Positions 32,985 to 39,282 of a stretch of DNA of 39,282 nucleotides are shown piece by piece; positions within the stretch are counted from its first letter, which is position 1; every line of letters starts with the position of its first letter. This DNA comes from DASRAA01 sp036512955 (lineage in GTDB: Bacteria; Acidobacteriota; Terriglobia; Terriglobales; Acidobacteriaceae): contig DATBZX010000353.1 of NCBI GenBank assembly GCA_036512955.1, positions 1-39,282 on the forward strand, written 5' to 3'. The notes below the pieces were generated by a model that searched no databases, was not told the origin of the DNA, and was given only the letters and a program-made list of their open reading frames with translations. Position numbers and translations under genes: made by a program.

Positions 32985-34409
32985 TCACGCCTGGCTTCGA
33001 ATTTCGTCCAGCAATTCTCCCTGCGAGCCGATGAGTGAAATACACACTGCCGGCATTCCAAGAGCGTGGGTCGAGCAGCTCAGGCACGGATCATAGGCGC
33101 GAACTACCGCCGACACTCGATTCAGCATGCCTTCCTCGAGGTGCGTGCCCTTAACGAAATGCTCGCTCACCTGCCGGACGCTCTTCCCGATGGCGTAATT
33201 GTTATGGCCGGTGGCGACAATCAGGTTTGCCCAGACAATCGCGCCATTCTCGTCCACCTTATAGTGATGGATGAGCGTTCCCCGCGGCGCCTCGATGATG
33301 CCGACGCCTTCCAGCGCATTCACGTTCGCGATCGCGCGAACGTGAGTATCGAGAATCTCCGGTTTGGCCAACAGTACCTTCATCCGCTCCAGCGCATAGA
33401 GCACCTCGATGAGCCGCGCGTAGTGATATAGAAATGCGCTATGCGGAACCCGGCCAAAATGCTGGCGAAATTCCTGCAACTCAGCGTCGGCCATGGGCGT
33501 GCCACACGCGTTGGCGACATTGATGCGCGCTAGCGGCCCGACTCGATAGATGCCCTCGGGATAGCCAAGCGGTTTGTAATAGGGCGCCTTCAGGTACGAT
33601 TCACGCAGCGTGGCCTCGCCGATGTACTCCGCATAGTCTTCCGGCACGATACCGTTTTGCAGGATTTCTCCGTTCGCATCTCGGAAGCGCATCGGACCAT
33701 CGTAGAACTGCAGGTTACCTGCGGGATCGACCAGCGAGGCGTACATGGTCGGTGCCGATCCGAAGTTCTCGATCTCTTCCTGAAAGGAATCCAACTTGCC
33801 TTTGAACAGATCGAGTGCGAGCTGGGTAGTTTCGATCGCCTCGGGAATCCCGGCAAGAAAGCGATCGCGCGTTTGCGCCGACATGGGAGTCTTCACGCCA
33901 CCCGGCACGATCCACGATGGGTGAACACGCTCTTCGGCGAGGCCCTCGATCACCTGCAACCCAAACTTGCGCAGCTCGATTCCGGCCCGGGCCAGGTCAG
34001 GGTTGGCCTCAATCAATCCACCAACATTCCGCGTGGCTGGATCGCCATCCATGCCCAGCAACAGGTCAGGCCCCGAGAGGTAGAAAAAACTCAGCGCATG
34101 TGACTGGACGAACTGTGCGCAATGGACGACTTCGCGCAGCAGCTTCGCCGCCTTGGGAATGCGGACCGCCATGATGGAGTCGCACGCTTTCGAGGCCGCC
34201 AGCTGATGACTGATGGGACAAATGCCGCAGATACGCGACGTGATTCCCGGCATTTCGTAGAATGGGCGGCCTTCGGTGAACTTCTCGAAGCCGCGGACCT
34301 GCGTCACCTGGAACTGCGTGTCGGCGACTTTGCCGGAGTCGTCCAACTGAATGGTGATTTTGGCGTGGCCTTCGATGCGGCTCACCGGCTCGATCGTAAT
34401 GCGTTTCAT
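32985..34409 (-). CDS. hoxH: Bidirectional [NiFe] hydrogenase large subunit HoxH
   Basis: Carries the Ni-Fe active site. The 474-aa protein has the N-terminal motif SRICGICPISH (two Ni ligand Cys) after RGFEKFTEGRPFYEMPGIT, and the C-terminal DPCLSCSTH (the other two Cys), followed by a cleavable extension ALGMPAVCISL..., as in group 3 enzymes that need a maturation protease. The N-terminal ITIEPVSRIEGHAKITI signature is typical. The ATG has TAGGAGCG overlapping the hoxY stop, only 8 nt away. It is the last hox gene; no maturation genes (hyp, hoxW) are in the window. Context with HoxEFUY makes it group 3d. Confidence 0.96.
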   Translation of the reverse strand: MKRITIEPVSRIEGHAKITIQLDDSGKVADTQFQVTQVRGFEKFTEGRPFYEMPGITSRICGICPISHQLAASKACDSIMAVRIPKAAKLLREVVHCAQFVQSHALSFFYLSGPDLLLGMDGDPATRNVGGLIEANPDLARAGIELRKFGLQVIEGLAEERVHPSWIVPGGVKTPMSAQTRDRFLAGIPEAIETTQLALDLFKGKLDSFQEEIENFGSAPTMYASLVDPAGNLQFYDGPMRFRDANGEILQNGIVPEDYAEYIGEATLRESYLKAPYYKPLGYPEGIYRVGPLARINVANACGTPMADAELQEFRQHFGRVPHSAFLYHYARLIEVLYALERMKVLLAKPEILDTHVRAIANVNALEGVGIIEAPRGTLIHHYKVDENGAIVWANLIVATGHNNYAIGKSVRQVSEHFVKGTHLEEGMLNRVSAVVRAYDPCLSCSTHALGMPAVCISLIGSQGELLDEIRSQA

Positions 34410-34417
34410 CGCCGCTC

Positions 34418-34948
34418 CTATCCGAACTTGATCTTGGTGCCGGTCTCGGTCTTGCGCCCTTCCAACAAGCTGGTCAGGAGCGCCGAAATCACCTTGGTTT
34501 GTGGGGGACAGCCGGGGATGTTGTACTCCACTTTCACATAGTCGTGTGCCGGACGCGCCAGCTTCAATAACTGCGGCAAACCGTCACCCGGAATGCATTT
34601 GTTGACATCTGACCCTTCGACATAAACCCGTTGAAGGAGCTTGCTGACCGGAATTGTGTTTCGCAATCCGGCAACATTACCGGTGACCGCACAATCACCC
34701 AGGGAGACCAGCGTTTTGGTGCGCTGGCGAATCTTCTGGATGTTGTCCGCGTCCGCCTGCGAACTCACCGCACCTTCCAACAGCGTTACGTCAACGTCTT
34801 CCGGAAACTCCTGTGCATCCACCAGGGGACCGTAAACGATATCGACCTTGCGAAGTATGGGAATGATGGCGGCGTCAAGGTCGAGCACCGACATGTGGCA
34901 GCCCGAGCAGCCATCCAGCCAGACCGTAGCCAGCCTGAGTTTCCTCAT
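34418..34948 (-). CDS. hoxY: [NiFe] hydrogenase small subunit HoxY
   Basis: 176 aa, contains the proximal [4Fe-4S] cluster that passes electrons from HoxH to the diaphorase. Cys motifs: DGCSGCH near the N terminus, SLGDCAVTGN, NKCIPG, and YNIPGCPP. The short form, without the medial and distal cluster domain, is typical of HoxY. The ATG at 34948 overlaps the hoxU stop (ATGA); an in-frame upstream extension lies inside hoxU and is not homologous. Confidence 0.95.
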   Translation of the reverse strand: MRKLRLATVWLDGCSGCHMSVLDLDAAIIPILRKVDIVYGPLVDAQEFPEDVDVTLLEGAVSSQADADNIQKIRQRTKTLVSLGDCAVTGNVAGLRNTIPVSKLLQRVYVEGSDVNKCIPGDGLPQLLKLARPAHDYVKVEYNIPGCPPQTKVISALLTSLLEGRKTETGTKIKFG

Positions 34949-35661
34949 GTGTTTGCTCCTCCCCGGTGACGGGCCAGCGAACTGATCGAGGTTGTTGCGC
35001 GCGTCATTTCTTCCACCGCCTTGCCTTTTTCCGCCATCGCGCCGGTCGGGCAAACCTGCACGCACTTTCCGCAATTGGTGCAGGTCTTTGAATCTCCCCA
35101 GTTCTGGTTCAGGTCTGAAACGATGCGGGCGTGAATGCCGCGCGAGACCATGTCCCAAACATGCGCGCCTTCAACCTCCGCGCACACTCGCACGCACCGG
35201 GTACAAAGAATGCAGCGATTGTGGTCGAGCACGAAGCGCGGATGGGTCGCATCTACCTTGAGTTTGGGAAAGTTATAGGCGAAACGCACGCTGGTAACGC
35301 CCAGCGAATACGCCATGTCCTGCAGTTCGCAATGGCCATTGGCCACGCATACGGAGCACACGTGATTGCGTTCCACCAGCAGTAACTCGATAGTGATGCG
35401 CCGGTAGCGCGACAGTTTGGGAGAGGTAGTCGTCACCGACATCCCGTCCTGCACCGGAGTGGTACAAGCCGGAAACAGACGATCGACGCCCGACAACTCC
35501 ACCATGCACAGCCTGCATGCTCCGACCGAGCTCAACCCATCCAGGAAGCAGAGTGTCGGAATGTACTTCCCGCTGGCGCGAGCGGCATCCAGAATCGACT
35601 GCCCTTCCAGGGCATTGACCAACTCGCCGTCAATGCGGAGCGAGACTTTCTTTTGCGGCAA
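34945..35661 (-). CDS. hoxU: Diaphorase subunit HoxU
   Basis: Electron-transfer subunit homologous to the N terminus of NuoG, 238 aa. A plant-type [2Fe-2S] site is seen in PTLCFLDGLSSVGACRLC, a His-Cys3 [4Fe-4S] site in HVCSVCVANGHCELQ, and two [4Fe-4S] ferredoxin motifs in CILCTRCVRVC and CTNCGKCVQVCP. The start is TTG at 35661, chosen because GGGAGGT lies 5 nt upstream and the conserved KKVSLRIDGE begins right after it. It lies 15 nt after hoxF. Confidence 0.95.
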   Translation of the reverse strand: MPQKKVSLRIDGELVNALEGQSILDAARASGKYIPTLCFLDGLSSVGACRLCMVELSGVDRLFPACTTPVQDGMSVTTTSPKLSRYRRITIELLLVERNHVCSVCVANGHCELQDMAYSLGVTSVRFAYNFPKLKVDATHPRFVLDHNRCILCTRCVRVCAEVEGAHVWDMVSRGIHARIVSDLNQNWGDSKTCTNCGKCVQVCPTGAMAEKGKAVEEMTRATTSISSLARHRGGANT

Positions 35662-35676
35662 AGTTGACCTCCCTTT

Positions 35677-38600
35677 CTAGCGCGATACCGGTACTTTTAC
35701 ATCGCAACGCAGGCAGCGGCAGGCTTCCTCGTGCGATTCTTCCGCCGACAATCCCACTATCGCTTCTGCCGAAGACTGCATTCGCTCGCGGACCGAAAGC
35801 TCGCGCGACACATGACGGCGGCATTCGCTCACATCTTTGGGCGGAGACTGGTCGTACTCCCATGCAGGGAACAGTTCATCCCAGCGCTTGGCGTCCATGA
35901 GTTGCTCGTCGATGGCGCGCGCCGCCCGTTTGCCGAACGCCATGGCATTGGAAACGTTGGACGCTCCTGTGACCAGGTCGCCTCCCGCAAAAAAGCGAGG
36001 CCGGCTGGTCTCGAGGCGATAGCGATCCACTTCGATGGTGCCGCCTTGTTTGATCTGGAGTCCTGATGCTTTGCAGAAATCCAGGTCCACGGTTTCTCCC
36101 ACCGCCAGGATCACGGAGTCACATTCGATGCGCTGCACCTCGTCGGTTAAGACCGGCTTGCGGCGCCCCGACGTGTCGTATTCACCCAGACGAGTCTCCA
36201 CCACTTCCAGCGCCTTGACGTTGCCTTTGGCGTCGCCGATGATGCGATGTGGCGCGGACAGGAAAACGATGCGCGCGCCTTCCTTCTCCGCGGCCTCTGT
36301 CTCTTCTTCAATCGCCGGCATGTCCTTGCGCTCGCGGCGATAGACCACGATGACCTCGGCTCCCTTGCGCAACGAGGAGCGCGCTGAATCGATGGCTGCA
36401 TTGCCGCCGCCGATCACCACCACCTTGCGCCCAAGGTTTACCGAGTCCCCCTTGGCAATCGACTCGAGCAGAGGCAGCGCCGGATAGACGCCTTTCAATT
36501 CGGTGCCCGGAAGGTACACCCAGGACTCCTTCCATGTTCCGATCGCCAGGAACACGGCGTCGAAGCGCTCATCCAGTTCGTTGAGTGTGATGTCGGTACC
36601 AACCCGCGTGTTGAGTGCGAACTTCACACCGAGGCGCTCGATCAACTCGATCTCACGCTTCAGGACGGGCTTGGGCAGGCGATATTCCGGCAATGCGAAC
36701 CGCAGCATACCTCCGGCCTCGGGCAACGGATCAAACACCGTGACATCGTGTCCCAGCAGCGCGAGATAGAACGCTGCGGTCAGTCCGGTTGGTCCGGATC
36801 CGGCGATGGCAATCTTGCGCCCAGTATGTTCCAGCATGCGCTTTGAAACACGTTCCACCGCGGCGTCAAACCGGTCTGACAGAAGTACGGTGTCGGCGAT
36901 ATAACGATGCACCTCTCGCATGTTCACCGAGTTGTCCATGGTCTGGCGGCGGCAGCGCTCGTCGCAGGGATGCTGGCACACCCGTCCGGTAGAAGACGGC
37001 AGAGGGTTGTCAAGGATGATTGAATCGAAAGCCTCCTCGAGCCGGCTCTCCTTGTACAACTGCAGGAAGCGCGGAATGTTCATGTGCAGCGGGCAACTGT
37101 TTTCGCACGGAGACAGCGCCAGCTCCGTGCACACGCCTGCCTGGCATCGCCGCGCCACGATGTGGTCTTCGAACTCATGGCGGAAGTGGCGCATCGTGGT
37201 GAGCACCGGATTCGGTGCCGTCTGTCCCAGTCCGCATAGCGAGCACTCGCGGATGTAGCGGCTCAGTTCATCCAGCGTCTCCATGTGCTGCATGCGTCCC
37301 GCGCCCGAAGTGATGCGGTTCAGAATGCGCAACGATTTGTTGAGTCCCACCCGGCAGGGGACGCACTTGCCGCACGACTCGGAGTTGGTGAACTCCACGA
37401 AGTAGCGGGCCACGTCCACCATGCAGTTGTCTTCGTCCATGATCACCATGCCGCCCGAACCCATGATGGATCCAAGTTGCGCCAGGCTCTCGTAGTCAAC
37501 CGGAGTATCGAACATTTCGTGGGGTATACATCCGCCCGACGGTCCGCCCGTCTGCACCGACTTGATACTTCGGCCGCCCACGCCGCCTTCGCCGATGTCG
37601 TAGATGAAGGTCTTGAGCGGCGTGCCCAGCGGCATCTCTACCAGCCCGGTGCTGTGCGACTTTCCCACCAGCGAGAACACCTTTGTGCCCGGACTCTTCG
37701 CGCTGCCAGTTTCTGTAAACCACGCAGGTCCTTTGGTCACGATAGGCGCAATGTTGTACCAGGTTTCGACGTTGTTGATGTTGCTGGGCTTTCCCCATAG
37801 GCCTTTCTGAGCGGGGAAAGGAGGACGCGGCCGAGGCCGTCCCGCTTCGCCCTCCAGAGAAGCGATCAGTGCGGTCTCTTCGCCGCAGACGAACGCGCCC
37901 GCGCCCTCCACTACCTCGATATCGAATTTGAAGCCGCGGCCCAGGATGTTGTCGCCCAGCACGCCATACTCGTGCGCATGCTCAATGGCCTTTTTCAGCC
38001 GATGTACCGCGAGGGGATACTCGGCGCGCACATAAATGATCCCCTGAGTGGCGCCCATCACGTATCCGCCGATGATCATGCCCTCGAGCATCGAATGCGG
38101 ATCGCTTTCGATCTCGTTGCGATTCATGTACGCGCCGGGATCGCCTTCATCGGCATTGCAGATGATGAACTTCTGGTCGGCCACCGCTTTGCGCAGGAAC
38201 TCCCACTTGTTTCCGGTGAGGAAGCCGGCGCCGCCACGGCCGCGCAGTTTAGCAGCCTTGATCTGCTCGATGATGCTCTCGGGTTTCGCGTCGATCAGGG
38301 CTTTGTAGAGTGCCTGGTAACCGCCGACGGCGATGTATTCCTCGATGTCATCGGGGTTGATCAGGCCGCAGTTGCGCAGCACAATCTTCTTCTGGCCCTT
38401 GAAGAATGGAATTTCGTTCCACGCCGGCACTTCGGGATAACCATGCCCGTAGCGGATCGATCCTGTGATGTGGTCCCATTCCTCGATCTTGCAGTACACC
38501 AACTCCGGCGTAATGTTGCCGCCAGAGATGTCGTGAATTATCTGACCGGCATCATTAGCCTGTACCTGCTTGAGTATCAGCAGGGGCTGGCCTGGCACGC

Positions 38601-38835
38601 GGAGGTTTACAAGTGGCTCCTGGCAACATGCGCCAAAGCATCCCAGGCCTGTCAGGAAGAAGTCGGTGCCGCTACGCTCGATTGCCTCGATGAACGCGTG
38701 ATACAGCCCCTCGGCTCCGTTGCCGCGGCCGCACGTTCCCATGCCCACGCCGATGCGCGGAACGGGCGGAACTAACTTGTTGAGGCCAGCCTCGCGGACC
38801 GCATTGAATACCCCGATGTCTTCAATTCGCGGCAT
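35677..38835 (-). CDS. hoxF: HoxF diaphorase subunit fused to a GltD/NfnB-like NAD(P)H flavoprotein
   Basis: 1052 aa, about twice normal HoxF. Residues ~1-110: thioredoxin-like [2Fe-2S] domain (GTCGRGN, GCFGACC). ~120-540: NuoF-like core with FMN/NAD motif RGRGGAGFLTGNKWEF, VCGEETALI and the [4Fe-4S] motif SESCGKCVPC near 485. From ~575: a GltD-type part with N-terminal Cys clusters (CENSCPLH, CQHPCDERC), an FAD fold with GSGPTGLTAAF near 678, an NADPH fold with GGGNAAIDSA near 812, and the closing FAGGDLVTG. A last CRCLRC sits at the C terminus. The start was set at ATG 38835, overlapping the hoxE stop by one base; GTG just upstream is less likely. Such fusions resemble subunits of NADP-linked or electron-confurcating enzymes. 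What the GltD half does here is inference. Confidence 0.93.
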   Translation of the reverse strand: MPRIEDIGVFNAVREAGLNKLVPPVPRIGVGMGTCGRGNGAEGLYHAFIEAIERSGTDFFLTGLGCFGACCQEPLVNLRVPGQPLLILKQVQANDAGQIIHDISGGNITPELVYCKIEEWDHITGSIRYGHGYPEVPAWNEIPFFKGQKKIVLRNCGLINPDDIEEYIAVGGYQALYKALIDAKPESIIEQIKAAKLRGRGGAGFLTGNKWEFLRKAVADQKFIICNADEGDPGAYMNRNEIESDPHSMLEGMIIGGYVMGATQGIIYVRAEYPLAVHRLKKAIEHAHEYGVLGDNILGRGFKFDIEVVEGAGAFVCGEETALIASLEGEAGRPRPRPPFPAQKGLWGKPSNINNVETWYNIAPIVTKGPAWFTETGSAKSPGTKVFSLVGKSHSTGLVEMPLGTPLKTFIYDIGEGGVGGRSIKSVQTGGPSGGCIPHEMFDTPVDYESLAQLGSIMGSGGMVIMDEDNCMVDVARYFVEFTNSESCGKCVPCRVGLNKSLRILNRITSGAGRMQHMETLDELSRYIRECSLCGLGQTAPNPVLTTMRHFRHEFEDHIVARRCQAGVCTELALSPCENSCPLHMNIPRFLQLYKESRLEEAFDSIILDNPLPSSTGRVCQHPCDERCRRQTMDNSVNMREVHRYIADTVLLSDRFDAAVERVSKRMLEHTGRKIAIAGSGPTGLTAAFYLALLGHDVTVFDPLPEAGGMLRFALPEYRLPKPVLKREIELIERLGVKFALNTRVGTDITLNELDERFDAVFLAIGTWKESWVYLPGTELKGVYPALPLLESIAKGDSVNLGRKVVVIGGGNAAIDSARSSLRKGAEVIVVYRRERKDMPAIEEETEAAEKEGARIVFLSAPHRIIGDAKGNVKALEVVETRLGEYDTSGRRKPVLTDEVQRIECDSVILAVGETVDLDFCKASGLQIKQGGTIEVDRYRLETSRPRFFAGGDLVTGASNVSNAMAFGKRAARAIDEQLMDAKRWDELFPAWEYDQSPPKDVSECRRHVSRELSVRERMQSSAEAIVGLSAEESHEEACRCLRCDVKVPVSR

Positions 38836-39282
38836 CACTCACTCTCCCGTTCCAACGCCCGGACCTCGCGTTGCAGGGTGCGTTCGTTGACGTGTCCGCA
38901 AATCCGGTGGTTGACCTCCACGACCGGAGCCAGCGCGCACTGTCCAAAGCAGGCCACGGTCCGCACGGTGAATTTCCCGTCCTTGGTGGTGAGCGCAAGT
39001 TTGTCCGCGTCGCCGGCTTCCTCGTCATCACTAAGGCCGAGTCCCAGTTCCAGGCGGAGACTCTCCAGAAGACTGCGCGAGTTACGAGTGTGACACGCCG
39101 TGCCACGGCAGATGCAGACCGTGTTATCACCCTGGGGCTGTAGGTTGAACAGAGCGTAAAACGTGGCGAAGCTGTAGATGCGCGAGAGCGGGATATCCAG
39201 TTTCTGGGCCACGTATCGCAGTGCTTCCTGGGGCAGATATTTGTGAGGATGGTGTTCCTGTACCGCCTCGAGGATGCCAAGC
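38835..39282 (-). CDS. hoxE: Diaphorase subunit HoxE (5' end beyond the window)
   Basis: NuoE-like [2Fe-2S] subunit. The frame is open to the right edge with family sequence (ILEAVQEHHPHKYLPQEALRY, given in part: EHHPHKYLPQEAL), so the start lies outside. Cluster ligands: CICRGTACH and VACFGQC. The family-specific IYSFATFYALFNL is intact. It is the first of hoxE-F-U-Y-H, all transcribed leftward with overlaps or short gaps. Confidence 0.95.
   Translation of the reverse strand, partial: LGILEAVQEHHPHKYLPQEALRYVAQKLDIPLSRIYSFATFYALFNLQPQGDNTVCICRGTACHTRNSRSLLESLRLELGLGLSDDEEAGDADKLALTTKDGKFTVRTVACFGQCALAPVVEVNHRICGHVNERTLQREVRALERESE

Noticed and set aside
37972..38775. 267-codon plus-strand frame opposite hoxF
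   Set aside because: Antisense to the conserved NuoF core; no independent evidence.

Overview
The window reads as one contig from an acidobacterium (class Terriglobia-like). This is an inference from several things together: a DNA-binding winged helix fused to Ser/Thr kinase domains, an imuA-imuB-dnaE2 mutagenesis cassette, short palindromic dispersed repeats of a style I associate with soil Acidobacteria, and moderately high GC. No rRNA is present to settle it.

Layout. (1) 1-6.4 kb: 3' end of malQ, a small unknown gene, a 3-hydroxyacyl-CoA dehydrogenase, a large winged-helix/double-kinase gene split by one in-frame TGA, and a small secreted HExxH protein. (2) 6.4-12.6 kb: dnaE2, imuB and imuA on the minus strand. 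dnaE2 carries an in-frame insertion of palindromic repeat DNA. (3) 12.7-13.3 kb: tRNA-Glu(CTC) with a tyrosine-recombinase remnant beside it, the usual scar of an integrated element. (4) 13.9-27.3 kb: a gas vesicle locus on the plus strand. Its first half holds an unknown 216-aa protein, a sigma-54 response regulator, an Hsp20/GvpH protein, a two-ring CDC48/VAT-like AAA+ ATPase and two GvpF/L proteins. A candidate sigma-54 promoter follows, then gvpA, two paralogous coiled-coil proteins, gvpN, a small unknown gene, gvpF, gvpG, a tandem Get3/ArsA ATPase, gvpS, gvpK and gvpJ. (5) 27.3-32.8 kb: a degenerate intergenic stretch, a multi-PAS hybrid histidine kinase broken by frameshifts and a deletion, and two small genes. 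(6) 33.0-39.3 kb: hoxH, hoxY, hoxU, hoxF and hoxE (minus strand, hoxE cut by the window edge), a group 3d bidirectional [NiFe] hydrogenase whose HoxF is fused to a GltD/NfnB-like flavoprotein.

How the parts may work together. The gas vesicle locus has the core shell protein (GvpA), accessory nucleators and minor shell proteins (F/L, G, S, K, J), the AAA+ protein GvpN and its own sigma-54 activator. It also carries three chaperone-type systems: Hsp20, a CDC48-like unfoldase and a Get3-like ATPase. A plausible reading is that these handle the very hydrophobic GvpA, with Get3-like holding and delivery, Hsp20 holding, and CDC48-like remodelling or disassembly. The Hox hydrogenase would let the cell take up or evolve H2 against NAD(H). 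The fused flavoprotein suggests an additional route to NADP(H).

The most novel elements, in my judgement, are the chaperone-rich gas vesicle locus in a probable acidobacterium, the asymmetric tandem Get3-like ATPase, the tandem coiled-coil pair in the gvpC position, the long hairpin after gvpA, and the HoxF-GltD fusion.
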